Shown: positions 35,568 through 44,711, numbered from the stretch's first letter. The stretch is DNA of 64,000 nucleotides from Chloroflexi bacterium 54-19 (GCA_001898225.1 MKTJ01000066.1:1-64000), one strand, 5' to 3'. The notes: generated by a model not told the origin, from the sequence alone. Program-made: numbers and translations.

Positions 35568-36482
35568 ATGGCTAAAGCCAAGTATAGCATAAAAAAAATC
35601 AGGACCACTACCGGCACTATGCGGCCCGCAAAAGGGCAGAGCCTACTTGAATATAGTCTCTTAATCGCCCTGGTTGCAGTTGTAGTGGTGGTATCGGTCC
35701 TCGCCTTAGGTCCGGCGATTGCCGATATGTTTAATACTGTCACCAAAGCCCAGGACGCTTCCAGCAGTATTATCCCGCCGATTTCGTATGGTCCGTTGGC
35801 AACTACCACCGCTTCTTCCGGCGGGGGAGGCGGTAGCGGAGGTAGTGGAGGGGGCGATTCGCCGACCAGCACCCCGGTCCCGCCGACAAATACACCCGTT
35901 CCAACATCTACCGCGACCAGTACGCCGCAGCCAACGTCCACGAGTACTCCTGTGCCTACGGCTACCAACCCACCGACGGCGACACCTCGGCCAACCAACA
36001 CAGCCACAGCAGTGCCCCCGACCAACACGCCAGTACCGCCGACAAATACGCCAGTACCGCCGACAAATACGCCAGTACCGCCGACAAATACGCCTGTGCC
36101 CCCGACGAATACGCCGGTGCCGCCGACCAACACGCCTGTGCCGACCAACACACCGGTACCACCGACAAACACGCCGATACCGGCAACGAATACACCGATG
36201 CCAACTCCAACTACCCTGGATGCGCCGACTTTAAATGCGACAGGTTATCCAAGTAGTAACTACGCCTACTTGAGCTGGAATACTATATCCGGTGCAACTT
36301 ACTACGTAATTTACAGAAGTTCTTATAGCTATAAGAATTTTTACTACCTGACTACTGTTTACGCTCCTGATACTTCCTATTATTATTACCAGGGTAATAA
36401 TCGGACTTACTATTATGTTGTTGTTGCTGTAAACGATAGCACGAACAGCGACCCATCCAATGTCGACTCAGCCAGCACTTAA
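35568..36482 (+). CDS. Flp-type pilin-like protein 2, with long TNTPVPP stalk
   Basis: The 304-aa paralogue of the preceding gene. It shares the signal (GQSLLEYSLLIALVAVVVVV), the body (IADMFNTVTKAQDASSSIIPPISYGPLATT), a Gly-rich linker and a Pro/Thr stalk. The stalk here contains perfect seven-residue units (PPTNTPV). The tip domain is very Tyr-rich (SSYSYKNFYYLTTVYAPDTSYYYYQ) and differs strongly from that of copy 1, which suggests specialisation in binding. The pilin part and leader are conserved while the tips diverged. Ends at a strong terminator. Confidence 0.8.
   Translation: MAKAKYSIKKIRTTTGTMRPAKGQSLLEYSLLIALVAVVVVVSVLALGPAIADMFNTVTKAQDASSSIIPPISYGPLATTTASSGGGGGSGGSGGGDSPTSTPVPPTNTPVPTSTATSTPQPTSTSTPVPTATNPPTATPRPTNTATAVPPTNTPVPPTNTPVPPTNTPVPPTNTPVPPTNTPVPPTNTPVPTNTPVPPTNTPIPATNTPMPTPTTLDAPTLNATGYPSSNYAYLSWNTISGATYYVIYRSSYSYKNFYYLTTVYAPDTSYYYYQGNNRTYYYVVVAVNDSTNSDPSNVDSAST
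36012..36180 (+). repeat. In-gene 21-bp tandem repeats encoding PPTNTPV
   Basis: Units such as CCGACAAATACGCCAGTACCG repeat head to tail, three of them identical. The rest differ at third codon positions. Such arrays can change length by slippage and so vary stalk length. Confidence 0.8.
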
Positions 36483-36494
36483 TAGTGAATGGAT

Positions 36495-36538
36495 AAAAAA
36501 TAACCCCGACCGGATTTCTCCGGTCGGGGTTATTTTTT
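36495..36538 (+). terminator. Strong terminator of pilin-like gene 2
   Basis: TAACCCCGACCGG (36501-36513) pairs with CCGGTCGGGGTTA (36520-36532), A-run before and T-run after. It would also serve the convergent gene ending at 36553. Confidence 0.9.
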
Positions 36539-36552
36539 ATTTCTACGAAGTT

Positions 36553-37806
36553 CTAGAAACCACCCAGCGGGCTGCGCAGGGCGTCGCGGACCCACAGCAC
36601 GGCGGTCAGGTCGCCTTCGTGGACCAGTTTGCCCTGGACGAAAGCGTCCGGCCAGGAGAGTTGGCCGGTCAGGGTCGCCAGCAGGTCGTTGCCGTCAATG
36701 CTGACTTTGCAGACCGGGTTGGTGGCGGGGCCTTCCTGCACTCCGGCTTCCAGATTTTCCATGTCAACGTGCCAGACGCTGTTCGGAATACCGGCCTGGC
36801 CTGGTTCCACGTTGCCCGTAATGGAGAGTTGGACCTGGCCTTCCATCTTGTAAGGACCGCCGGTCTTGCGCTCCGGGCCGTCCAGGGTCAGGGTAGCGCG
36901 GTCCAGTTGGAGCGGGCGGCGGATGCCGGGGCCGTTCTTGCGGGCCAGCAACTGGTAATCGAGGTTGGTGCTGCGGCGGAAGGTGTCGACGCTCCCGGCG
37001 GCGAAAAGCAACTGGGCCAGGTAGCGGTCCGGCTCGACCCCGGTGCTGGCGGCTTTATCGGCGTAAGCTTTCTGCAAGCCCTGGTACCACTGCTGCTGGG
37101 TCAGGTAGTAGTGGTCGGTGATGTTTTCCAGGTCAACGATTTCGAACCCGGCGTTTTCCATCGCCGTGACCGCCTCGCTGATGTTAGCCCAGCGCCCGAC
37201 CGGGTAAATGTAGCGCCGCATGAAATCGGTGGCTTCTTCCTCGCCGGGGAAAGTGGTTTCGCCCAGGTTAGCCCGCCCGGTAATAATCTGCACGCAGATA
37301 ATCCCATCGTCGGACACCATTTTGTAAAGCTTGCGGTAGAGGGCCGGTAAGTCCTCGATGTGTTCGGTCGCTTCGAGCGAACCCGCCTTGGTGAAAGTGC
37401 CATCCGGGAAATCGGCGGCCAGGGCATGGACCAGTTCGTAATTAATCAGGTGCGAGATGCCGAGTTCGGCGGCTCGTTTCGTAATATATTCTTTCTGGAC
37501 CGGGCTGAGCGACAGGCCTGTCACTTTACAGCCATATTTCTGGGCGGCGTAGAACATCAGGTTGCCCCACCCGGCGCCGATGTCGAGCAGGTGGTCGTTG
37601 GGACCGAGTTCGAGTTTTTTGCAATAAAGCTCGATTTTGTTTTGCTGGGCCTGGTCTAGAGAATCATCGGGCGAGCGATAATAACCGGACGAGTAGTTAA
37701 AAGAGTCGCCAAGAAAGAGCCGAAAGAATTCAGCCGGTAAATCGTAGTGGAAACGAATACCATCCTGGTCGTGTTCTACCTGTTCCGGGGAAATTGTATC
37801 AACCAC
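36553..37806 (-). CDS. Cyclopropane-synthase-like methyltransferase fused to SCP2 domain
   Basis: The 417-aa protein begins at GTG 37806 with GGAGG upstream. Residues 1-290 are a CFA/mycolic-acid synthase-type SAM methyltransferase: RFHYDLPAEFFRLFLGDSFNYSSGYY, LLDIGAGWGNLMFYAA, GLSLSPVQ, EATEHIED and FPGEEEATDFMRRYIYPVG. The last 100 residues look like a sterol-carrier-protein 2 domain (CKVSIDGNDLLATLTGQLSWPDAFVQGKL), a lipid-binding fold. The methyl acceptor is probably a lipid held by the SCP2 domain (inference). Classical CFA synthases have a different N-terminal domain and no SCP2. Confidence 0.8.
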   Translation of the reverse strand: MVDTISPEQVEHDQDGIRFHYDLPAEFFRLFLGDSFNYSSGYYRSPDDSLDQAQQNKIELYCKKLELGPNDHLLDIGAGWGNLMFYAAQKYGCKVTGLSLSPVQKEYITKRAAELGISHLINYELVHALAADFPDGTFTKAGSLEATEHIEDLPALYRKLYKMVSDDGIICVQIITGRANLGETTFPGEEEATDFMRRYIYPVGRWANISEAVTAMENAGFEIVDLENITDHYYLTQQQWYQGLQKAYADKAASTGVEPDRYLAQLLFAAGSVDTFRRSTNLDYQLLARKNGPGIRRPLQLDRATLTLDGPERKTGGPYKMEGQVQLSITGNVEPGQAGIPNSVWHVDMENLEAGVQEGPATNPVCKVSIDGNDLLATLTGQLSWPDAFVQGKLVHEGDLTAVLWVRDALRSPLGGF

Positions 37807-37954
37807 TTAACACCTCCAAAATTAAATAAACGAACATCCCGCAGGACATCAGAATTTAGATAAGTCCCTAAATTTAAATGTCGAGAGTAAGTGTAATTTT
37901 TGAATAAAAAATGTGCGGAAGCAGACAACATCTGACAGCGCCTGTGGGCCTCCC

Positions 37955-39421
37955 TTAATTAAGGGGAGGCCGCTGTTTGTGCCACTCGGTGGCTTGCTCA
38001 TAGGCATAAGCAATCTGGAGAATCTTTTCCTCGCCCAATGCCGGGCCGAGAATTTGCAGCCCAACCGGCAAACCCTCAGAAAAGCCGCCCGGTATGCTGA
38101 CACCGGGTGTTCCCGCCATGTTAGCCGGGATAGTGAAAATGTCCGATAGATACATTGCGAGCGGGTCGGAGGCTTTTTCACCAATCTTAAAGGCGACTGT
38201 CGGCGAAGTTGGCGAAATAATCGCGTCAAAAGTCTCGAAGACCTTATCGAAGTCGGATTTGATAAGGGTGCGGACTTTTTGAGCTTTCAAATAAAAAGCG
38301 TCGTAATAGCCGCTGGAAAGGGCGTAAGTCCCAATCATAATACGCCGTTTGACTTCCCGGCCAAAACCCTGGTCGCGGGTGCTGAAATAGCCTTTAATCA
38401 GGTTCGGTGCGTTCTTATCACTAAAGCCGTACTTCACGCCATCATAGCGGGCCAGGTTCGCACTGGCTTCCGAGGGCGCGATAATATAGTAGGTTGCCAG
38501 GGCATACTTGGTGTGAGGCATGGAAACTTCCTCGACGGTCGCGCCCAGTTCCTCGAATTTGGTGACCGCCGCCCGGATGGCCGCTTCGACACCCGGTTCT
38601 ACCCCTTCCACGAAATATTCTTTTGGCAGGGCCAACCGCATACCTTTGATGTCCCCGGTCAATCCCCTGGTGTAGTCCGGCACCGGAGCGTTGATAGAAG
38701 TGCTGTCGCACCGGTCGTACCCGGCGATGGTGTTCATCACCAGGGCGGCGTCGGTCACGTCGCGAGTGAAGGGGCCAATCTGGTCTAGCGAACTGGCGAA
38801 CGCGATAAGGCCATAGCGCGACACCCGGCCATAAGTCGGTTTGAGGCCGACCACCCCGGTCAGGGCCGCCGGTTGGCGAATCGAGCCGCCGGTATCGCTG
38901 CCCAGGCTCAAGAAGCCCATGCCCGCCGCGACCGAGGCGCTGCTCCCACCGCTCGAACCGCCCGGCACCGTATCGAGGTTCCAGGGGTTGTGCGTCGTGA
39001 AAAAGCCGCTATTCTCGGTGCTACTGCCCATGGCGAACTCGTCCATGTTGGTCTTGCCGACCAGGACGGTCCCGGCCTGTTGTAGCTTCTCCGCCACCGT
39101 CGCGTTATAGACCGGTACAAAGTTTTCGAGGATTTTCGAGCTACAGGTCGTGCGGACGCCTTTGGTCGAAAGGACGTCTTTCAAGTTGATCGGGATACCG
39201 GCCAGGGGCGAAGTGGCTTCACCTTTCGCCAGGAGGTTATCCATTTCGTCGGCGCGGGCCAGGGCTTGCTCGGCGGTAACCGTTACAAAAGCTTTGACTT
39301 TGTCATCCACGGCGGTGATGCGGTCGAGGACGGACTGGGTCAACTCGCGGCTGCTGACTTCTTTGGCCCGTAATTTTTCGGCGGCCTCGTGGATAGTCAG
39401 GTTAAAAAGTTCACCCGCCAT
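37955..39421 (-). CDS. gatA: Glutamyl-tRNA(Gln)/aspartyl-tRNA(Asn) amidotransferase subunit A
   Basis: The 488-aa amidase. The Ser-cisSer-Lys triad is visible in GIPINLKDVLSTKG (Lys) and GGSSGGSSASVAAG with SDTGGSIRQPA (the two Ser). GatA releases ammonia from glutamine and passes it to GatB to convert mischarged Glu-tRNA(Gln) or Asp-tRNA(Asn). Starts 1 nt after gatC. gatB is not in the window, and the two-gene gatCA arrangement is common. Confidence 0.97.
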   Translation of the reverse strand: MAGELFNLTIHEAAEKLRAKEVSSRELTQSVLDRITAVDDKVKAFVTVTAEQALARADEMDNLLAKGEATSPLAGIPINLKDVLSTKGVRTTCSSKILENFVPVYNATVAEKLQQAGTVLVGKTNMDEFAMGSSTENSGFFTTHNPWNLDTVPGGSSGGSSASVAAGMGFLSLGSDTGGSIRQPAALTGVVGLKPTYGRVSRYGLIAFASSLDQIGPFTRDVTDAALVMNTIAGYDRCDSTSINAPVPDYTRGLTGDIKGMRLALPKEYFVEGVEPGVEAAIRAAVTKFEELGATVEEVSMPHTKYALATYYIIAPSEASANLARYDGVKYGFSDKNAPNLIKGYFSTRDQGFGREVKRRIMIGTYALSSGYYDAFYLKAQKVRTLIKSDFDKVFETFDAIISPTSPTVAFKIGEKASDPLAMYLSDIFTIPANMAGTPGVSIPGGFSEGLPVGLQILGPALGEEKILQIAYAYEQATEWHKQRPPLN

Positions 39422-39422
39422 T

Positions 39423-39716
39423 TTATTGTCCTCCGAAGACCGGGCGGACCCGGAAATAGGACTCTTCGCGGCCCGGCGCGTTAGCTAGAACCTCATCGGT
39501 GGGCAAGGACGGGCGGGCTTCGTCCGGGCGCATCTGGTTCTGGACGGTAATGACCTGGGCGGTGGGCGGAATGTGGTCGGTATCAAGTTCACCTAACATC
39601 TCAAAATAACTCAAAATCGGCGCTAACTCCTCGCGCATCCGTTCTTTTTCCGTGTCGTCAAGTCCCAACCGGGCCAGGCTGGCGACGTTATCAACGACTT
39701 CTCGTTCCAGTTTCAT
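39423..39716 (-). CDS. gatC: Glutamyl-tRNA(Gln)/aspartyl-tRNA(Asn) amidotransferase subunit C
   Basis: 97 aa from ATG at 39716 (MKLEREVVDNVASLARLGL), with GCGGAGA upstream. An earlier TTG/ATG extension to 39764 is not typical of the family. GatC wraps around GatA and GatB and helps them fold. Conserved parts are VASLARLGLDDTEKERMREELAPIL, and LDTDHIPPTAQV followed by RPDEARPSLPTDEVLANAP. Confidence 0.95.
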   Translation of the reverse strand: MKLEREVVDNVASLARLGLDDTEKERMREELAPILSYFEMLGELDTDHIPPTAQVITVQNQMRPDEARPSLPTDEVLANAPGREESYFRVRPVFGGQ

Positions 39717-40021
39717 AAAAATTAAATTCTCCGCAAATTTCCTTCGTTCAGGGATTACTGTCACTTTGCTAGTATTTTATTTCAACCCCCACTTTGGGGT
39801 GATTTAATTGAAGCTAGTAGGCACGATTATAGCATTGTAGCTTCTGGCTAACAAGTTTCAGGGCCGTTTTTCCACATTTCCAGCAAATTCGCGATTCAGG
39901 GAGTGGAACGATTCGTGATACAATAACGTTTTGATTAGAGGAAACGGGAACGGCACGCTCCCTGGTTTATCCAGAGCGTGCAAAATTTGGATGTATGAAA
40001 TAAAGGAGACACAGCGACAAT

Positions 40022-41377
40022 ATGGCATTTAACCTCTCAGGCCAACCGGACTTACCGCAAAGGTGGCACGCTATCAGGTGGTCGCGCCTGTGGGTTATTA
40101 TTGCTTGCGGCCTGGCCCTTCTCGTGACGCTCGGCGCTTTCAACATCTTGAACGGGATTTTGCCTACCGCCGATGATGTAGACCTTTATTTTCGTTACGC
40201 GCGTTGGACCCTTTCGGGTGAGTTGCCCTACCGCGACTTTACTATCGAATACCCGCCCTTCTCGCTGGTCTTCTTCCTGTTACCGGCGATTCTGTGCTAC
40301 CCGCTCGGCGGGCTGGAGATTGAGCGTTACAAAATCCTTTTCCATACGGAGTGTTTTGCCCTGAACCTGGCGACGCTCTGGCTGGCCTACACCCTCTTTA
40401 AGCATCTCTACCCGGCGGTCACCTCGAAAGCCCACCACAACCTGGCCTGGCGTATGGCGGCCTTTACATTTGGCTCCATCTTGATTTCGCTCTACCTGAT
40501 GCAGCGTTTCGACGTGGGCGCGTCCTTCCTGACCATCCTGGCAATCTGGCTCTTTTACAAGCAGAAACCGGCCTGGTCCGGCGCGGCCCTCGGTCTCGGC
40601 TTTACGGCCAAGCTGTATCCGGGAATATTGCTGCCCCTGGTGCTGCTCTATTTCCTGTATGTGAAAAACGATTGGCGCTCCATCCGGCGCTATATCGCCG
40701 GGTTCTGCGCGGCTTGCGCAGTCGTGCTGGTGCCGTTCTTATTGACCGGGGCGGACGGGTTGCGGGTCTTTTTGTCCTATCACCTCGACCGGGGTATCGA
40801 ACTGGAAACCATCTTTGCGACCGTTATCGTCTTTGGCTCCTACCTGGGCCTGACCGATGCCCTTTCCATGACCGACCACGGTGGTCTCGGCCTGGCTTCA
40901 AACTGGGTTAAGCCGCTGGCGAGTGTCAGCACTCTTCTGACTGTCGCCGGACTCCTGCTAATCTATTTCATGGTCTGGCGGACCCTGCGCAAAAACGGGG
41001 GGCGGGTCAGGATCGACTGGTTCGTCAACGTGGTCAGCCTGACCATTCTCTGGTTCATCCTGGCAAATAAAGTGTTATCGCCGCAATACCTGGTCTGGCT
41101 ATTGCCTTTCATGCCTATCTGGCGCGGCTGGTACAAAACCATCCTGTTTCTGATTGCCCTGCCGCTCAGCTTTATTCCGTTCCCGTTCCTGATAGATTGG
41201 CTGGCCCGGCTCGATGCCCTGCCGTTTATCATCCTGGCGGTGCGCAATGCCCTCCTGGCGGTGATATTCGTCATGCTTATCCGCGACATCTGGCCGAACA
41301 GTTTTGGTTTCCTGAACCGGCGGCAAAGCGACAAACCGTCACCCACCACCGAGTTGACGGAGTCGGAAGCCGCCTGA
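40022..41377 (+). CDS. GT87-like (DUF2029) membrane glycosyltransferase
   Basis: The 451-aa protein with about ten helices. The first external loop has the GT87 pattern ADDVDLYFRYARWTLSGELPYRDF followed by TIEYPPFSLVFF; the D and the YPP motif are characteristic of polyprenyl-phosphate-mannose transferases. The end is soluble and polar. It probably adds mannose or another hexose to a lipid or glycan outside the membrane. GGAG lies 15-20 nt before the ATG, a long spacing. The gene stands alone, diverging from gatCA. Confidence 0.75.
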   Translation: MAFNLSGQPDLPQRWHAIRWSRLWVIIACGLALLVTLGAFNILNGILPTADDVDLYFRYARWTLSGELPYRDFTIEYPPFSLVFFLLPAILCYPLGGLEIERYKILFHTECFALNLATLWLAYTLFKHLYPAVTSKAHHNLAWRMAAFTFGSILISLYLMQRFDVGASFLTILAIWLFYKQKPAWSGAALGLGFTAKLYPGILLPLVLLYFLYVKNDWRSIRRYIAGFCAACAVVLVPFLLTGADGLRVFLSYHLDRGIELETIFATVIVFGSYLGLTDALSMTDHGGLGLASNWVKPLASVSTLLTVAGLLLIYFMVWRTLRKNGGRVRIDWFVNVVSLTILWFILANKVLSPQYLVWLLPFMPIWRGWYKTILFLIALPLSFIPFPFLIDWLARLDALPFIILAVRNALLAVIFVMLIRDIWPNSFGFLNRRQSDKPSPTTELTESEAA

Positions 41378-41389
41378 CCATTAAGGATC

Positions 41390-41512
41390 TGTCATTCTGA
41401 TGCGAAGCATCAGAATCTCGCGCCGTTGGCGAATAACCCATTCCTTAGTTTTATTGTCATTCCGAGGGAACCGAGGAATCTCCGGTCCGTTGGACAATAT
41501 AACCGTCATGAC
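41390..41512 (+). repeat. Dispersed hairpin repeat, copy A
   Basis: Starts with GTCATTCTGATGC, whose arms ATTCTGATGC (41394-41403) and GCATCAGAAT (41407-41416) form a hairpin. It ends with GGTCCGTTGGACAATAT (41484-41500). Copy B at 61231-61312 has the same head and tail. Between genes, non-coding. Confidence 0.7.
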
Positions 41513-41577
41513 TTCATGGAGTCGACTTCTCTGGCAAGCAAAGGTCGTACCTGGGGATTTGATATAAAAGTATAAAA

Positions 41578-41814
41578 CTAAGAATGGACCGGGTTATCCG
41601 GGTCGGGCCCTTCCTCGCGGGGAAGGGCTTTTAGTTTTTTTGCGGCCTTTTTTTCTTTCTGGCGTTTTAGCTGTTTCGCTCGGAAACGCGCCAGGATTAG
41701 CATGGCAATAAGATAGAGGACCACGCCGACAACCAGAGCGTCATCAACGTAATTGCCGTGCAATAAAGCCAGTATAGGGGTGTCAATAAGAGGCAGGGAA
41801 AAAGGCGCCAGCAT
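41578..41814 (-). CDS. Small single-helix membrane protein with charged tail
   Basis: 78 aa from ATG at 41814 (MLAPFSLPLIDTP), preceded by CCGGAG. One membrane helix (DALVVGVVLYLIAMLILARF), then a Lys/Arg-rich tail (AKQLKRQKEKKAAKKLKAL). Not recognised. Lies 38 nt after the methyltransferase gene on the same strand. Confidence 0.5.
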   Translation of the reverse strand: MLAPFSLPLIDTPILALLHGNYVDDALVVGVVLYLIAMLILARFRAKQLKRQKEKKAAKKLKALPREEGPDPDNPVHS

Positions 41815-41852
41815 AAAACTCCGGTTGGGAAACCAGTTTAGAGAGCCAGGAT

Positions 41853-42803
41853 TTACTCGCCCGGCTTTTGCAGCACAAACAGCTTTTGCAGCCCCCAATC
41901 GCCGACCTGGGGCAGGTGCGCGCCGACCCGGTGAATGAGGTTGCGATAGTTGCGCTGGCCGTTGCGGACGAAAAACGGGTAGAGCGCCCAGGTCAGCACA
42001 TAATAGGTGCTGCTAAAGCGCCGGACTTGCTTGATGTCAAAGTAGTCGCGGGCAAATCCAAAAAAGTCCGGCTCGTCCAGGTAGCAGTTGTGCCACAGTG
42101 GGACCATTGTTTCGAGGCCAAGACGCTGGCGCAACCGGTTGAGGTTGGCGGCGGTCTGCTCGGTTACCTCGCTGACCAGGAACAGCCCGCCCGGTTTCAG
42201 GACGCGCCAGGCTTCCAGCAGGGCGGCTTTCTGGTGGTCGGCGTTACCCAGGTTTATCAGGCAGCGCTTGGTAATAACTTTGTCGAAAGAGTTATCGGGG
42301 AAATCAAGTTTTAGGAAATTACCGACCCGGAAGGACGCCGACCCGGTCAGTCGCCCGGCCCGGCCCAGGTTTATGTTGGCGTAGTCAATCATGCTAGGGG
42401 CGTAATCAATGCCGGTGATGCGGACCGGTTTGGCGCGGGCCAGTTGAATAGTCGTATAGCCGTTGGCGCACCCGGCATCCAGCACCCGGTCACCCTCTTT
42501 CAAATAACGGGACAGGATAACGCCTTCGTGGCGCAGCATGGTTTCGTCCACCCAACTGGCGCTGGGCGAAAGGCCGTATCGGCGGCCCCGGCGCTCCCAG
42601 TGGAGCCGGATAGCTTCAAGGTCTTCGGGTAAATCGGGGTCGCCGGGGGCAGGTCGCTGGACCTGGGGTGACCGCCACAGGTCAGCCTGGTTGGGAATAG
42701 AGTTGGTGGGACCGGATTTCGCGCTATCAGCCGGAGTAGCGGTTGGTAAAACCTCCGCTGAGTCGGCCTGATAAAAATGAAAATTACTTTCGTTAGTGCT
42801 CAT
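41853..42803 (-). CDS. Class I SAM-dependent methyltransferase
   Basis: The 316-aa protein. After a polar N-terminus of about 65 residues the Rossmann methyltransferase fold shows motif I VLDAGCANGYTTIQLA, the acidic GIDYAPSMIDYA, FRVGNFLKLDFPDNSFDKVIT, and the post-motif WRVLKPGGLFLVSEV. The substrate is not evident; the C-terminal region with many Tyr, Phe and Arg (YYVLTWALYPFFVRNGQRNYRN) may bind a small hydrophobic acceptor. Starts with ATG at 42803. It is followed by the small membrane protein. Confidence 0.8.
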   Translation of the reverse strand: MSTNESNFHFYQADSAEVLPTATPADSAKSGPTNSIPNQADLWRSPQVQRPAPGDPDLPEDLEAIRLHWERRGRRYGLSPSASWVDETMLRHEGVILSRYLKEGDRVLDAGCANGYTTIQLARAKPVRITGIDYAPSMIDYANINLGRAGRLTGSASFRVGNFLKLDFPDNSFDKVITKRCLINLGNADHQKAALLEAWRVLKPGGLFLVSEVTEQTAANLNRLRQRLGLETMVPLWHNCYLDEPDFFGFARDYFDIKQVRRFSSTYYVLTWALYPFFVRNGQRNYRNLIHRVGAHLPQVGDWGLQKLFVLQKPGE

Positions 42804-43058
42804 TACAACGCTCTACTGCTGGCACTCTTTTAACTTTGTATTTTAGCGATATAAATATAACGGGGGTTATGATTGCCGAGTTCCATATTTATTAAAAGAA
42901 TTTAGAGTATCGAGAACTCTACAGGCGCAGACTTGACTGGTGGGCGAGGCATTTAATACCGCGCTAAGATAATCCCGTCTAATTTTAATTATAACAGATA
43001 ATATGCGCTCCTGCCTACCCTTCAAACTTTACAAAAGATTCACTTTGAGTTAAGAATT

Positions 43059-44477
43059 CTAGCTCTTTAATCCCAGGAAATAGGCCGGGTCGGCGATTTT
43101 ACCGTTGTAGCGGACCTCGTAGTGGACATGTGGCCCGGTTGAATAGCCCGTGCTGCCCGAAAGCGCGATAGTCTGCCCGGCTTTCACGGTCTGTCCCACC
43201 TCTACCAGTAACTTTGAATTGTGGCCGTAAACCGTCATAAACCCGTCGGCGTGCTGGATGTAGACCACCCGGCCATACCCGCCGCCGTTCCCGGCGTATA
43301 CCACCACACCGTCAGCGGTAACGTGGACCTCGGTGCCTTCGGGTACGGCAATATCGAACCCGGTATGGTATTCCTCACCCGTGCCGACCGTCGGGAGGGT
43401 GCCATTGATGGTCGGTACCGGCCCGGTCGGAAAGGGGGTCGCGGTTGGCGTGACTGTCGGTGAAACGGTCGCTGTCGCCGAGATAGTGGGAGTTGCCGTC
43501 AGGGGTGGTGTTGGTGTCAGCGGTGGTCCTACTGTCGGGGTGGGTCCAATTGTGGACTGTGGCGCGGGTGTCGCTGTAGCAGGTTGGCTTGGCGGGGCAA
43601 TTGGTGCGGTCGTCGCCGGGTTTGTGGGTGCAGGTGCGGTGGTGGTGGTCGGGGTCGGGGTAACCGGGGTGGTGGTAGCTCTGGCGACGCTGGCGGTCGG
43701 GATGGGCGTAATCGCCGGTACACTCACCATTTGCCCGGTGGCGGGGGTAGTTGGACCGGCCCCGCCTTTACCCGCCGCGTTATCGGTGGTGGCCGGTATT
43801 GTCAGGGTTTGCCTGGGGCCAAAAGTTGACGTAACCGGCCCTTTGACCGGCCACAATTTAGGGGCGGATTGGGTGGAGGCCAGTGTCTTGGTGCTGGCGT
43901 CAGGGATAACCCCGCTGCTTCCCAGGTTTAGCTGGACGCTCACTTTGATGGGGTCCGCCCCGCTCGACCCATCCAGACTGGCGGTATGCAAATCGGAATT
44001 CGAGAGTAAGTTTGCCAGGCGCAACCGGCTTAAATCAAACCGGTCGTAGGCGGAATCGACCGAACTTTGCTCGGCCACGACGCGCTGGCTGGCTTTCTCC
44101 ACTCTGTCCACCTCGGCGGCCTCCCGGTCCTGCGGGGTCTCTCCCACCGCGCCCTCTTCTTCTAAAAATTGTTGGAAAGCCGGGCCCACCAGGACGACTC
44201 CTTTCTCGATTTTCTCGGCGGTATTCAGGGTGGTGGCGCTGGCGGTAGCCGCCTGGGTTGGAGTCGGGTCAAGGCGGGGTGTTTTTGCCTCCGCGCTGGC
44301 GGAAGTCGCCGGGGCCGGGGTACTGGTTGCTAAAGCCGGGGTAAAGTTGGCCGGGTTGGCGGCGATTACGGTCGGATTGTTCGGTTTTAGAGTGGTAGCC
44401 TGGGTCGGGTCGGATTGGGTCAGGCCAAAGACCCCTATGCCCACGAGCAGCAGAATGGGCAGAATTCGTATTTTCAT
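43059..44477 (-). CDS. Exported M23 (LytM-type) peptidase with long Pro/Thr linker
   Basis: The 472-aa precursor begins with a signal peptide (IRILPILLLVGIGVFGLTQ). A region of about 200 residues contains a short helical part (EDRV-type, EKIEKGVVLVGPAFQQFLEEEG). A linker of about 110 residues rich in Thr/Pro/Ala follows, then the M23 domain: HTGFD (first His and Asp), GGGYGRVVYIQHADG, VYGHNSKL and GPHVHYEVR (HxH). All four zinc/catalytic residues are present, so it should cut peptidoglycan peptides. Family role: cell-wall remodelling. Diverges from the PP2C-kinase cluster. Confidence 0.9.
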   Translation of the reverse strand: MKIRILPILLLVGIGVFGLTQSDPTQATTLKPNNPTVIAANPANFTPALATSTPAPATSASAEAKTPRLDPTPTQAATASATTLNTAEKIEKGVVLVGPAFQQFLEEEGAVGETPQDREAAEVDRVEKASQRVVAEQSSVDSAYDRFDLSRLRLANLLSNSDLHTASLDGSSGADPIKVSVQLNLGSSGVIPDASTKTLASTQSAPKLWPVKGPVTSTFGPRQTLTIPATTDNAAGKGGAGPTTPATGQMVSVPAITPIPTASVARATTTPVTPTPTTTTAPAPTNPATTAPIAPPSQPATATPAPQSTIGPTPTVGPPLTPTPPLTATPTISATATVSPTVTPTATPFPTGPVPTINGTLPTVGTGEEYHTGFDIAVPEGTEVHVTADGVVVYAGNGGGYGRVVYIQHADGFMTVYGHNSKLLVEVGQTVKAGQTIALSGSTGYSTGPHVHYEVRYNGKIADPAYFLGLKS

Positions 44478-44646
44478 TTCGCTTCCCTGGTACGGTTCAA
44501 ATCCGCAAGACAGGGGGCATTGTAACAGCCATTCCCGTTAAAGAAGTTAGTATTATGCTAAAAAAGTGTAAAACCTTTGCAAGCTAATTCCTTAAAATTC
44601 TTTGCAACGAGTTTTTGTCAATTTAACAATTACTCGCCAAAACCTC

Positions 44647-44675
44647 TTGACAGGTCTTTAAAGGGATGTTATAAC
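44647..44675 (+). promoter_or_regulatory. Promoter of the PP2C-kinase cluster
   Basis: TTGACA (44647-44652), 17-nt spacer, TATAAC (44670-44675). Start point expected near 44682. Confidence 0.75.
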
Positions 44676-44695
44676 TAGTGTAGTAAATACACTAG
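44675..44695. promoter_or_regulatory. Perfect inverted repeat over the transcription start, probable operator
   Basis: CTAGTGTA (44675-44682) and TACACTAG (44688-44695) around a five-nt centre. It overlaps the end of the -10 box and the start point, the typical place for repression. Confidence 0.7.
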
Positions 44696-44711
44696 AAACG
44701 AGGTAACAGGA

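Noticed and set aside
35561..36172. Antisense 203-aa Val/Gly-rich protein
   Set aside because: Shadow of the Pro/Thr repeats on the opposite strand.
35880..36200. CRISPR-like array
   Set aside because: The repeats are 21-bp coding units for PPTNTPV without spacers, inside a gene.
36460..37350. Plus-strand 296-aa protein over the methyltransferase-SCP2 gene
   Set aside because: Opposite-strand shadow of a gene with clear SAM-methyltransferase motifs.
39868..39880. Second DnaA-box-like TTTTCCACA near gatC
   Set aside because: Isolated copy far from the origin; expected by chance in AT-rich DNA.
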